From: Albula goreensis
Lineage: Eukaryota > Chordata > Actinopteri > Albuliformes > Albulidae
Direction of reading: 5' to 3'
DNA length: 64,000 nt
Assembly (NCBI GenBank): GCA_022829145.1
Contig: CM040753.1
Coordinates: forward strand, 11,105,884 to 11,169,883
Made by a program: the position numbers and the translations under genes. A model generated the notes under the pieces. That model had not been told where the DNA came from and did not search any database. It saw only the letters and a list, made by a program, of their open reading frames with translations. Shown here one piece after another: positions 37,786 through 51,015 of the stretch; the first letter of the stretch is position 1, and each line of letters opens with the position of its first letter.

Positions 37786-40630
37786 CCGCAGCTGGGGTAA
37801 AACAGGCGAATGGAAAGGAACTGAGTGACAACTGCAGCCTCTCTCAAAATCAGAAACAAAAAGAACAAAAAACCTCCTTGGAGGCTGTAACCATGGAAAC
37901 CAGCCAGCTATCTGAAATGGCCACTATAATTGAATATAAAATGGATTCTGTGGAGACAGGGATTGCTGAAAATGATGGCTTGATTGGTGAAGCTGATTTC
38001 TCAGATTCCATAGAAACAAAAGTAATGGATGACATTTTGGCAGACTTGCCAGAAGGGACGACTGAAACTGATGAGCACGACTTACCAAATGGGGACGGGA
38101 CAGACGCTCTTTGCAATAAGGAGATTGTTGCCTTAGCGTCAGCACATGATGAGCTTAACCGGACCGAATCAATCACCTCATCGGTTTCTGATACACCTTC
38201 TAGTGTGGGAAGCGTGTACGAGAATGAATTGTTTCACAAGAGAAAAGACCTGCCCATTCAAGAGCCCACGGATTACATTGTACCTAACACAGACAATGCT
38301 GAAGATGGCTATGTCACTGAGGAAGTGGAACCAGTGGTACAAAGTGTCACTCTGGAGAACATTGAACAAAGTGAAATACAAGAGTCCATCATAGAGGCGT
38401 GCATCGGTGATGATGCCTCGTCAGACATCTCCACAGAGTCATGCCACGAGCTCGAACAGGACAACCAGGGGAGCTGCTTACGTGTGGAAATAGCTGCCGT
38501 TTCCTCCGACAGTGAAACAGATGAGAAATGGAGGACCATATTTTCCTCCTCCATTAATAAAGAAGATGACGATGATGATGATTTCTTCCTGGAGAACAGA
38601 CTAGAGCAAAGCGCCAGAGAGCTCTTTATCCAGAAATGTGAAAAGAAAGAAGACAGCCCCACCGAGAATGATCTGGGACCTGAGGAAGAATTTCCAGAAG
38701 GTGAGGAAGTCCTAGAGCAACCAGAGAACCTGACAGAGAATGACTTCCAGACACAGGAGCACGTCTACAATGCTGCTCCATTTCACAGCTTGTCAAAAAT
38801 CTCAGAAGATGAGGAGGAGCTCAGTCAGGGCACTAAACACAACACACACCCTGTGCACTCGGGAAAGGTCGACCCCAACAAGAAAGTGCCAGACGATTAC
38901 TGCGTGATTCAAGAGACAAAGAGCGAAAACGTCAGCACAGAGCACGTGGACTTTCGAGTCGCTCGGAAACAATGGCTGAAAATGGAGGAGCAGACCAAAT
39001 GCCAGGTGCATCAGCCTGCAGTCAAGCAGGGTACCTGCCAGGGTGGCCACAGCTTTATGTACACTCCAGTCAGGAACATTGACAGGCCCAAGAGGGATCA
39101 CGAGTTTGAGAATTTGGGGCTAAGTGAATATGCAAACACACAGTTCAGCCCATGCTCTGAGGACTCCGGCCTGGACGACTCCAGCTACAGGTCTCCTAAT
39201 GATGACCCCGAAACGCCCATTGAGAGGGAAATCCGTCTGGCAATGGAACGTGAGGAGAGCTTCAGGCGAGAGAGAGGGATCTCTAAACTACCAAATGTCA
39301 ATGAATGCAAGCAGACAGACAATCCGATCATCCTCCTCCCAGGAAAGTTTGACAAAAGACTGTGTCAAGAAGTGGAGGAGAAGAGAAAGATGTTTGAGAC
39401 TCAAGAAGACAGCTGCATAATGCCGAAGTCTCCCAGCGCCAACACACCATCCTTCATTATCACCTCTTCACCATCAAAGAACCAATTGTACCATGAGGTG
39501 GCAGCCAATAACATCATCATCCTAGAGCCAGATACCTCTCCTTCCAGCCCCAGACGTAGCCCGATAGATGGTGGTGCTCTTTCCCCAGTGGTAAAGAAAT
39601 CAAACGAGTGGCCTTCAGAGACATCTAACGTCATCATACTGGAGACATCCAACCTGATCATCCGTAGTGCATCTGAGTTCTGCCTGAATACCGTCGGACA
39701 AGACACACAGGAGAGCACTTTCCTCAACAACCCTTTCTTCAAATTGCGGTCCAGGAGCACGCAGTCTCTGATCGACCAGGAGATTCAGATGGTTAGACAG
39801 AGAGAGGAGGAGCTGAAGAAACAGAGAGCAAGTCTCTATGCAAAAGAAAACTACAGCACGGTTCTGGTGTCTCCAAATCTACTTGACAACTTTGATAATT
39901 CAGGTATGTTAAAGTAGCACCTGGTACATTTTGATACCAGATGAGGGTAGCATGGAAATATTTACATTTGTATTTATTATTATTATTATTTTCCAGTAAG
40001 GTGTTAGTTTTTATTAATGAAAGATAATACTCCAATATCTTTGAATGGAAATCCATTAATTCAGCTTCTGAGCTGTTTTTAACAGACTTCCCAGTGAGAT
40101 GCAAGTCTTCTCCATCATCACCAATGAAGACTGCACCCAAGATGGATCGTTCCACACTTTCCTGTGAACATAAAGTAAATCTTTTTTTCTCATTATCCCT
40201 TTCTCTGTAATGATACCCCCAAGCACCATTATGATGAATTGTTTATAGAATGGAATTGTTGGTTAAAACCAGTGGTTTAGTCCAGGGCACACACGTGTAC
40301 AGAGTCTACTCTACTAAATTTCTATGAATGTAAGGAATACCTGCCTTAGCCTGATTTATGTAAGCCTTGGAGTAACAGTATGCCCAACTCCTCAGTTACC
40401 AACACACCACTGGAGAAGATAAAGTGAACAGATCTTTAAATGATTATATTATTTCTCATTAATAGTTGATTGCAGTTACCTTAACCAATTATGTAACATA
40501 AAAATATAAAAGGACCTGCAGTTACCAAGGTGACTCTTTCCCTTAGTTTCCGGACAATTTCTCTGGAGGGCGTCGAAAGAGTGCCATGGCCATGCGCTGG
40601 GAGGCGGGGATGTTCTCAAATAATGAGTGA
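37786..40630 (+). CDS. Palmdelphin downstream gene (MISP/AKAP2 C-terminal family)
   Basis: Three coding exons: 37786-39903, 40086-40174 and 40547-40630, phases 1 then 0. From the first in-frame ATG (37893) the product is 727 residues. It is acidic in its first half (EDDDDDDFF near residue 230). It carries STEHVDFRVARKQWLKMEEQ near 350, ETPIEREIRLAMEREES near 441, FKLRSRSTQSLIDQEI and a charged helix RQREEELKKQRASL near 620-648, and ends RRKSAMAMRWEAGMFSNNE. These are the shared motifs of AKAP2, MISP and MISP3, which lie directly behind paralemmin genes. Family members bind actin or organise cortex and spindle. The PKA-RII-binding helix of mammalian AKAP2 is not recognisable here, so I avoid calling it a kinase anchor. 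The frame is open from the acceptor at 37786, upstream of any ATG, and matches palmd phase, which allows a fusion protein. Teleost palmd downstream genes have been described before. Confidence 0.88.
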
Positions 40631-43459
40631 TGCATGGGATGCCGTTGAAAGAGAAGACATCTATTTTCTCTCCTCTGCTTTACCAGGAAGTATAAAATGC
40701 TGCAAAGTTTGATCATAAAGCATAAAACTGTCACTGCTTGTGTGACCCCATCGGCATAGGGGTGATATGTAGGGGCAGATCATAGTATTGTGCATATGCC
40801 AAGATGCCTGGATGTTTTATGAATGTAGTGTTTAGTCTAGTTGTTCACTCTCTGCCTAGTACGTATTTAAAACATATTTTTGAATGTAATGTCTGGGTTA
40901 AACAAAGAGGGATGTATTTATTGTATTTTCGTATAGCATTTTCTCCAAAAATGAAAAAGGTTTGTAATTCTCCTTACCATAATAATAGCCTAAAATTTTT
41001 TGATGATGTATTTTGAAGCTATAAGAATGAATTTCAAGACAAAAACATTCCATAATAAGAGTGAACTAAAGGGAAATATTTTGTATAATTTTCCACCAGT
41101 TTAATTAACTTTATTTCAGATGTCACAAAGGGCATTAGAGGGATTAAAATCAATACATGCAATTTGACTATATCATTTTAATCAAATTTTCATAAACTGC
41201 GATTCTATGGAAAAAAAAATCTATAAAACATTTATAAAAGTAAAACTGCATACAAGCCAAACGACATAACAGGTGATCAAAGAAACCCAAGAGGTAAATG
41301 TGTTTTCTAACAATTTGTGTTTTTCTTATGTCTTTTAAACTGTTTTAGCACTGTCCATTATTTCATGTCCCCACTAAAAAGCAGAACAGCCATTTCATTT
41401 CCTAGGGAGCAGAAAAATTTAACAATTAAAAGATTTTTAAACATGGTCATAAAAACTACTTTTGCCTCTCCTACTTTTATACTAAAATGCAAGTTTGTTG
41501 TCTTCAGTAGGAAATATAGAAAGTATGGCTTTAATTAAAAGGTATTTGAAATTTGACCAAGGTAAAGTATGTGAACATATATATCTAACAAAATACCTAC
41601 ATTGGTGGCATTGCAAATTGTTTAAAAAATAAAGTTTGAGTTTCTTTCACTGTATTTTAAAACTCTTTTACAAAACCTGCAATGCTCTCAGCAGTCAGTT
41701 TAAGGTCATACAGAACTGTTACTGATGTAAGTGGGGACAGAAAAAGCAGCTTATTGTTTGGTCTAAATTAGTGCTTGAACTGACCGATATGAATAGTCTT
41801 ACATTTCAAATGTTGTAAATTTGTATGCTTTTCTGTGCAGCCATTTTGCTTACAATGTGTTTCACATAATACCAGTACCGCTTGCTTAAGTTGGAATTTC
41901 AAATATTTAAGTCTGTGTGAAGAGAAGGCTTTTGAGGATGGTACATATAAATGGCCTACTTTCTGAATTGGATCCTTGGTTAAGGAATGGAAGGTCTTGT
42001 ATTTTCTGCAAGTGTGACAAAAATAATTCTGCAAAATAAAGAAACGGACATACTGGGGAAACAAAATAGTCCTATTTGTCATTAGTGAAAGTTTGCTTTA
42101 CTGTGCTTTTAGGCAACAGTCTCACAAAGCCAAAAACGGAGAATTGGGCATTAGCCCACGCAGGGAAATGAAAAGGGCATTAGACACAGAAAACCAACAC
42201 ATTTCATTTAGCACAGACAAAGTGGCAGAAATATGGCAGAGAACAGGAAGGTGCTGTGAGGAAAAGCAGCTTTTTGTCATTTGTGTGATTTTGAACAATG
42301 ATCGACGCAACTCTGGCCAGCAGTCAGACCTTTGAAAGCTCTGGTAAAAAGCCTGTCTCCACATGATTATGGCTCTTGCTTAGAGAGTTCTATAAGGATG
42401 GTAATAACCCATCAACTTCCCAACAATGGCAGTGCTTTTCTAGTATTTTTTAAAAATACAAGCTCTAATAAAAAAAAAAAAAAATTTCCAGAAAACCAAA
42501 CAGCATCTTATGAATTTAACATTGCAACACGACAAAATCTCAGTACATTCACACAAAAAGCAGGAAAATTCCACTATGTTTGAAAAAGGAAACAAAACTG
42601 TGAAGGCAGTTAACTTTAACCTTTAATGACCAAATAATCATCTTTACAAATGTATAGCTTTCAGATATAGATATAACTTGCAGGATCCAGGATTTTAAAA
42701 CCACCAAAGTTGTTCAATATATAAATATATATTGAATAAAATAATGAATATAAATATGAATTAAATAACCCAAAAATTATAAAATTCAAGTCCTCTCTGT
42801 TTTTAAAATAAATTAGCCATATGTGGCTTTTATTAGTGATTTAAAATATTTCATACAAGCCTTTGGCATTTCAGTAGAATGTAAGCTTAACACAGACAGA
42901 CAAATGTGATTCACACAATATTCAGCATGAAAATCTTCAGCTTTTCATTCCTTTCTTAATATTCTAATTTTGTGAGTGCCATAAAATAAATGAGCCCTAA
43001 GAAAATATTTTGTTCTTTGTGTTCAGAGCATATTTATAAAAACCTTGATAATACCTTGAAATTATAATTAAATAAATGACATGTCAAACAAAATGCAGTC
43101 CTGACATGATTAACAACACACTCAAGCGCATTAATGTTTTCACGCAAAAATCTCATATACAACCAAAAATATTCAGTGCATTTCTTCACAATTAACAAAT
43201 GCTTCACAAAATTAAACTGCTCTTTCATTAGGTCTGTAAACTTTGCATTGTTGAACCAGACATAGGGTACAAACTCATCATGGAGTGCTTTGTGGTTGGT
43301 CTGGTAAAACTCTGCATTGTGCGTTTTGGAGCATCAGAAGCATTTTTTAAGAAAATGGTGCCACTTGCGGTGCGGTTTATGGTTTTAGATTAGAAACATG
43401 GGATTGGGTTGCTAGGCTGAAGAGGACTGGTTCACAAGTGTTCCTGTGTGAGTCCACTG
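40631..43459. other. Convergent 3' ends of pdg and frrs1
   Basis: AT-rich 3'-flanking sequence between two genes that face each other. Plus-strand AATAAA hexamers at 41628-41633 and 42035-42040 could end the downstream gene. A minus-strand AATAAA (TTTATT at 42828-42833) could end frrs1. An A run lies at 42470-42484. No coding exon is seen. Confidence 0.6.
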
Positions 43460-46400
43460 TCAGACGCTGCTTATTGAGCACAGGAGGGCACTGAGCAGTC
43501 CAACATTCCCAGTGAGAAAGACTGCCAGCACAGCCCTTTTAAACCGACGGCCCTGTGAAGAGAGGTCCCAATACACATGAGTAACAGCAGGAGTGCTGGA
43601 CAACATTGACCATTCCATTGCTGATGAGTTTCGCTTACAATACACATGATTTTACTCTGAGCATAAACTGGCATTCAGTTTAAATCGTACCTCATAATGT
43701 GTATCTGAAGATGCAGACAGAATTTCATCTTTATCTTCGGAGTCACCATTTCCTATAGCAAAATTACACACAAGAAACATTACAAATGTTTAAGTACTCG
43801 TTGCAGTACATGCAACTGCCAAAAATAGGAGTGAGGAATTTTTTTAAAGCAATGAAATGTAATTTAAAAGTCAATTAGTATTCACTGCACACCTTGACCA
43901 GTAACAAGGTATTAAAGAGGTTTCATGGTTAATGGCAGACCCACTGTGTGTCCTTTTCCTGCACCAGCCACATTTACCATTAAAAGGATGAGAGCAGAGG
44001 AAAGTGAGGCTTTCAGAAACTCTGCTTTATATTTTGTAAAATTGATGGAATATTAATAAACAGAACACACAAGAGTTTCAGCAAAGGGTTGAAAAAATCT
44101 TATTCAGGGGGTATGTGCTCTTTGGATAGTGTGAAACAATTGTGACACTAAAAAGTTTGCACACTACAGTGCTTCTGCTCTCTTTGTAGGCTTTTTAAAC
44201 TATTAAAATTGCCTAGGATTCATGATGACCTTGCATTAAAATGTGAAGTATGCATTTTTAGCTAGCTTCCTTAATGTCATTGTTTTCTGCTGTACAGACA
44301 TGTGTAACTTTTGAAAAAGGTAAATGATCCAGCTAAGGTACCTAATTTGAAGAAGCCTCTACTGTGGAACTCCAGTACCAGCTCTGCTGCCACACCCCAG
44401 ACAACCAATCCTGCCAGGACACCTGTGGACCAGGGCCCAGGGAGGAGCAGAGCCTGCTGATGGATCCCCAGGAATATGGCCACGACTACAGAGAAACACG
44501 ACAGAACAGACACCACTCACCCACTGATTACAAATCTAAATGTGAAAGGTACCGAATGATAAAGGAAACACCTGGGTAAATGGGGAAAAAAGTGCATTCA
44601 GAAATTTGAATGGATGATTATGGTGCAAGGTTTTTAACTTCAGTTCACTTCTCAAAATGGACTACATTCTAATGGATTCTGAAAGACATCAGCGAAAAGG
44701 TTAAACAGTGCACAATAGTTCAGGTTCCATTTTTTTTTTCTTTTAAAGACTTCAGAACTCACATAAAATGTTGCTCCATGTCCCCAGTATTGCTATAGCG
44801 GAGAGAGCCCAAATTCTCTGCCAGATGAAACTAAAACTGCTGTGGTTGAGTTATGGATTTAAGTGGTAGCCTTCTATTTAAGAGCTAACAGCTATACTTT
44901 CAGCAAAAGGTTAAATAATTAGGGAAATACTTTTAGCAAAAACACAAAATGCAATACTAATAATTCATTACTCAACTGCAATTTGCAATCAGTCTGACTG
45001 AAACATTCACCTACAGAGAGAGCTGCACACAAGGTAATGTAAATTGAAATACTGGAGTGATCGTGAATACTTTGATGTATTCATTCAAGTAAAAATTCCA
45101 AAATGAATTCTCATTGTCACTGGGGAACAGATGAACTGAAATCTACTGAAAATATATTGTTGGGTATCAGGTATACACACAATATAGTGCCATTCCAAAC
45201 AATCTCACCACTGTCTAAAATGAAAGCAAAAAGTAAAGGACCACATACCAGCAAGTATCTGTGCAATAGTGCCAGCACCCAAATGCATCCAGTTGAAAAT
45301 GTACCTTCTGTGGGGAGAGAGAGGCTGCACTGAATAATTACTAAAATTCAGTTAATTTCAGCGGTTTTTGGCAATTCTGCATTTTAGCACACACCCTTAC
45401 AGACATCGAGGACACCTCTGGCTGTTCCAATGTAAATTAGTCATTTGTCATTCAATATGTACATTTAATTGGAACTTGATGTTAATTTTATTGCATTTTC
45501 TTCTCAGTTATTATCCTCAGAGAAAGTGCACTTTGGCATGCCAAACACATACAATCTAAGTGTCTTTACAATGCATATTTCATAATATGTTCAATACACT
45601 ACAGAATAAAACTTACTTATTAAAATGTTTTATTACCTTATCAGAAATGTAGAGAGGTAAATTACGAGTTAAGGTTTGAGAAAATAGCTCAGGAGTTCTG
45701 AGAGTGTGAGGGTGGAAGGGTTTACCGTCCAGAGTCTGGAGGTGGTCTGAGAACAGCCATGATGGGCTGAATCACAGCGAGAGCCATGACAGTACAGCCC
45801 AGGTACGGGTGAGCTCCAGCGCGCTGCAGAACAGACAAACTGTCAGACTGAACCTGACAAACAAGGGTTCAAACAGGGCTCTCACAAACACAACGCAACA
45901 TGGGGGAAACTGACAGAAAAAACTAGAAACAGACATTAACATAAAAAAAATGACAGCAGCAGAAACTGGACACAATCCAGGTTATATTTCAAAGACCATC
46001 ATCAGGCCAAATCAAAAAGTACAGTTCATAGAATAGGGATAAAAAAGACATAATGATGAATAATGAGTGTGCAACTCTCCACTGACTGACTCCACATTCC
46101 TTCTTCTAGGGAATGGGAGACCTCTGCTGGTAGTGGAGGGAAAAAGACTTCACTTATGAAAAATTGGCACTAGGGTAGATTACAGTTTGATTTTGAAAAT
46201 CAGATGCTTCAAAACTATATTTGGTAAAACCACATTAGCACAATTTCATGAGCAGACCCTTTGTTCAGTGCTCTGACTGTATTTGACAGCACTGTCAAAT
46301 ACTTGGTGTGGAAAAATAGCCTGTGGATGAAGGCTCATTCTACTATCTCACTTCATAGATTACATTGAAAATACCGAAAACAGAAGCACAGAGTAGTGAG

Positions 46401-49400
46401 GTAAGAGTTCACAGAATTCATTAGAAAATTAATACCACCTCATTTGCTCTCTAACTTTATAAACAGGACCGCTATGTCACATCTGTATGTGTGAGCAAAT
46501 TAAGACATTTCTCACAATCACTAAAGATGACTCCATGTGAAACACAGCGGACCGTATCAATTATACCATCTCGTGAACGCCAAAACACGAACTACTTCAG
46601 TCCAACACCATGGTCCAGAGCATGATGTACAGGACACACCAAGGATACCTCAAAAATCTGTATTGTGAAGGACTGTGATCCCTAAGCACCAGAGAAGTTA
46701 CAGAAGAGTGGGACTTACACGACTCCAACCTCCTCTGTAAACAAAGGGCAAGATGAACCCCACAGAGCTGAGAAGAACAGTCACAGCCATCAGGGCGCGA
46801 TGCACCTGGGGAAACAGCCAATGCTCAAGTGAGTTTTCACCTTCATCTCTGGCAATGATTTAACAGAGCATTACAATTACACCACGCAGCAAAGGCAAAC
46901 TGTGTACTGATTTCTCAACAGGTGCAGCAAAGTCTCATAAAGAAAAGAAGGTCACAACATGTGATAGAGTAGTAGCAATTTTGGAACATCAAGAAGAAAG
47001 AGTTAACAAAATAGCATGACCTACCCCATGCCAGTAGCATAGCGTAGCAGTTAAGGGTAAAGAAAGAAAAGTTACCTGAAACCAAACCCTCTGTCCACAG
47101 AGAGCTCTATCAGACCAATCATTTTTGAAATATCGAGCCATTATAATGCCAGTACTGACAGTTGTCATCCAGGCAATAAGCATGAATGCACCTGTGGATG
47201 GAGAGGAGGACATGGTCACTCTACCCAGGATCACAGGTCTTCAGTTCCCCATTACATGGCTGCATTTTTGAAACACTGTACTTCTCAGAACCAATTTAGA
47301 ACATACCAGGTTGTTTCTACTGTAATTGTTATAACAGTAAACCATGCAAGCATAAGCCTGACTGCTGACATATGTGCATAAAGCACTATTTGAACAAATA
47401 TTTATTTTGGATTTTATCCTTGCCAATCTCTGAGCAAACTCACCATGGAATTTCATCAGCAAAGGAGAGCGTGACCCAATTAAATTCTCAGGTGGTCCTG
47501 TAACAACCTTCTGAGAGCTGGTGATCAGAGGCTGTCTGTCGTGTCTGTGGACCAGGCCTGAAAGTTGGCAAGAAAAGTTTGTTACACATCACATAAAGTC
47601 TCACTCTGATCTTATCTCCTCCTCTTTTTGTTATCAATGCTCTCTTACACAGCTGATAAAACAGACGTTTGAGGTCATTACCTTCCTTTTTTTTTTAAAT
47701 AACACTCCTGAAATTGCTGATAAATGTCAACCATTTGGATTCTACATGCCGTTATCAGCTTAGATGAACATTACAAAGGGCAACGGGGCTCTGCTGACAA
47801 TTAAAGAGGAAGTGAAATGGGCCTGCATAGGCTGCCAGAATTTCACAGATAATTACTCAATGGTTTTGGGATCTTCTAGTCTTCAAAAAACAAATAATAA
47901 AAGACAGCTATCCCCTGAAGCCAGATCATTTTGTTTATCATACTTATGATACCACTGATCAGAGCAAGCAATTTCCATCTTCCACAGCTTCAGGCTTAAA
48001 AAAAAAAATATTACTTCACAGACACAGACATTTGAGCCACTATAGGTCTGTCAGAGCAGATGTTATCAAATAATTGTACAAAGCAGTGTGCAGTTTAAAA
48101 CATAAACACATTCATTATCCTCACCAGAGTCAACAACACAACCAAGGGAAATCAACTACTCACTGTTAACTCTCCCATTACTTACTAGCTTGAACTGGCG
48201 CATACTCATGCCAGACCACAGCTCTGTATCGAAATGTACTGGCATCCAAATCCCACTACATGTAAGGCTAAATCAGGGCTCAGTCATAAAGCAGTAATGG
48301 CTTTCCATGTTTCATACAAGATTGGAAGATAGGAGTAAAGCCTGACCATTTTCTGCTCTTCCATGAGCCATGAACAGGAAGTAGCTCCCATTCAGGTCGA
48401 ATCTAGACCGGTCCTGAGGAATGTGAATGTTCCTGCGGAACCTGCATTGGATGACCCCATCCGATAGCCTCCATGTCATGTTCAGTAGAAAACTCTAGAA
48501 AAGAAGCAGGCAGTCCCACTAAGAAAAGCTCAAGCCAATGACTTTGCATTGGGGCAGTTCATGTAATCTCAGAAAATTAAATTAAGATCGATGCACACAA
48601 TGCCAATCAGGGGCCTATCCAGGCAGAAGATAAGAAAAAACATGAAAGTCTGAAGAATATACCTTACACCAAGGGTCAGCATTAAATGCCCCCAACAGAT
48701 AAATGATTTACAAAACAAACATGACTGACAAAGCTGTAGTTTGTTTTGTCCATAATATAATTTTCCCTTCATTGTGGTGATAACCAAGAAACCTATACAT
48801 TATGTAAATTGTATGTAGCAGGGAAAGAAAGAGCATGACTGCTGCATTTCAAATAATTAACAGATTCCATACAGTGGATCATTGATGAGAAAAAATGGTG
48901 CTCCTGACAAAAACATTGCCTTATCTAATCAAACACAGCTGTTAAAATACAGATCAACCTCCAAGAGATATGAAGCACTTGTGGGACAAGGACAGTGTCC
49001 TGGCTGCAATGCCAAAGTGCCATGCTGTACCTTTGAGGCCAACACAGGATGTGTTCGACCTGCGACGTAGGCAGCATCAATCTCTACCCTGTTACCATCT
49101 CTCACACACAGGTAAACATCATCATTCCCCTGGAGACAAACACAGCAAGGTTACACTCAATACAAATTACTCAGTCTGAAACTTTCATAACACAAAGGAA
49201 GACCATATGATATACTAAAAGAAATTTTAAACTCATTAAAACATGTTTACGCCATCTTGATGGCATGGCTGTCAATGATAAGGTAGAATCTTTTATGTGT
49301 GCATTTGAGACAGCACACTCAAAATTTTGCTTTTGGCTTATTGTCTGATGGAAGCAAAAGATATGATACCTTTAATTAGCATGGTTACCTGTGAGGATAA

Positions 49401-51015
49401 AGAGCTCTATTTTTAATGTATAATGTCTAGTAAATAAATTGAGCATACAGAATTATCAGCATGTATACTAGCTCAGTGGACCGCTTTACAAATAAGGAGA
49501 ACTGAAGGTTGTAGAATTTGAACACCCCCTTTTTTACAATATGATTAACTATCACTCACCATCCATTTGTCGAATGACAAGGCAAATGAAATGTAGCCAT
49601 TGGCTGGCCCACTGAGCTCGAAGAGCACACTCTGTCCTTCTGTAGCAAAGGAGAGGAAGAAACACAGGGGGTCCGTCTTTGGGTCACAGCCCACGGGGTC
49701 CTGTATGCAGGACTTCCTGACACCACAGCCACTGGAGCTGAACTGAGGCAGCGAAGGCAGAATGAGTCACACATGCCCACAGATTGTCTCAGGAAACAGG
49801 TAGCTCATAATGGATCATCACCTCTATAGTCATTAAGAGATATGTCACAAGGGCTGTAATTGAGCCTGTAACAGAAAAGGGTCTGACTCACTGGGCCTGG
49901 CAGCAGTGCAGGTGTTGTAGTCTCTGCAGCGCTGTGGGTTGGTGTGGGGTGGGGTGGTCCTGGAGTTACCCCCGCCTGTAACACCACTGGGCCAGGGATT
50001 CTCACCCAGAACACTTTGTACTTCTGAACCACTGTCACCCTGACATTCACAGACACAGAAATGTGGAGAGTATAGCACCAGACTAATCCCACTACTTTAC
50101 ATTTTAATTAAAATTTAAATTCACCGAAATACACAAAGGTCAGTGTTATGCCATGGACATAGCAGACAGGTGTATTTCCCCCACAGAGAGCCACGACAAT
50201 GTTAGGAGATTCTGGAGACTGAGGCAACAACTGGATACTCACAGAAACTGGACAATGGGTGGCGAACTTTCTGGAGACCTCCAAATGACCTGGACTTTTG
50301 TCTTTTTGCTATCGCTTGTGTGACTCACAGCAGAATCCTTCAAATGATAGGGTTGAAGCACATCACATCATAGCCAGACAGAAAATACTATCATTGTTGA
50401 GGTATTATAATCCAACATGATGAGCACAGTGCTAATGGTGTGGTTTCTGAGTGCTTATCAAACTAACATTCAAAAAGTATCAGAATAAAATCACACACCT
50501 TTGTGTGGCCACATTGCAGCAGCTGTGAAACACTGCCATCAACAACAGAAAACCATCCTACTGCACCAGCTTCAGGATTTTCAGCATTGTGAGCTTGAAT
50601 AAGAAACCCCTTGAAATAAGCAGTCCCAGAATTGGATGCAGAGAGGGTTACTGAATATATGGAGATAAAAAAAAAGAAAAGACACACACAATTTTGTTGC
50701 AAACACAATCTTTGGCCATTAAGAGAATGTCTACAGTATTTATTCCATAAGAAACCTTCAGCATCTGCTATAGAACACTGATATTAAGAAACTGTTATAG
50801 AACAGTGCAGTACCTGTGATTTGATCTCCAGGACTGAATGTATTCTTGTCCACAGTAATTGCATAAGTGTTGGGTTTTGTGCTGGAATGGTGGCCATGAT
50901 TTGGTTCCATGCTACTGCAAGCATCTGTCACTTTTCCATTGCTATAACTGGAAACTGTCTGAAGGCATACAGTAACCACCAGCAGCAACAGCAGCCATGG
51001 CAGGTTTATAGACAT
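43460..51015 (-). CDS. frrs1: Ferric-chelate reductase 1 (Reeler-DOMON-cytochrome b561)
   Basis: This is a membrane ferric reductase of the stromal cell-derived receptor 2 type. Fifteen coding exons, 5' to 3': 51015-50814, 50650-50499, 50337-50243, 50039-49892, 49742-49560, 49129-49031, 48494-48347, 47557-47444, 47191-47076, 46805-46719, 45823-45726, 45307-45249, 44485-44342, 43752-43691 and 43552-43460. All phases join without a stop, giving 599 residues against about 592 in human. The ATG directly follows an acceptor (CCATTTCAG), and a leucine-rich signal peptide follows it. The Reeler domain starts at YSNGKVTDAC and includes GFLIQAHNAE and SQLLQCGH. The DOMON domain spans GCDPKTDPLCFFLSFA to RFDLNGSYFLFMAHG. 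Six hydrophobic segments make the b561 core, and all four haem-ligand histidine contexts are present: KFHG, QVHRAL, AHPYLGC and FNWMH. The final segment GRRFKRAVLAVFLTGNVG matches the family C-terminus. The gene looks intact and functional. Confidence 0.95.

Noticed and set aside
37878..37892. TTG at 37878 as start of the downstream gene
   Set aside because: TTG is not a normal nuclear start; the frame is open further upstream to the acceptor and the first ATG is at 37893.
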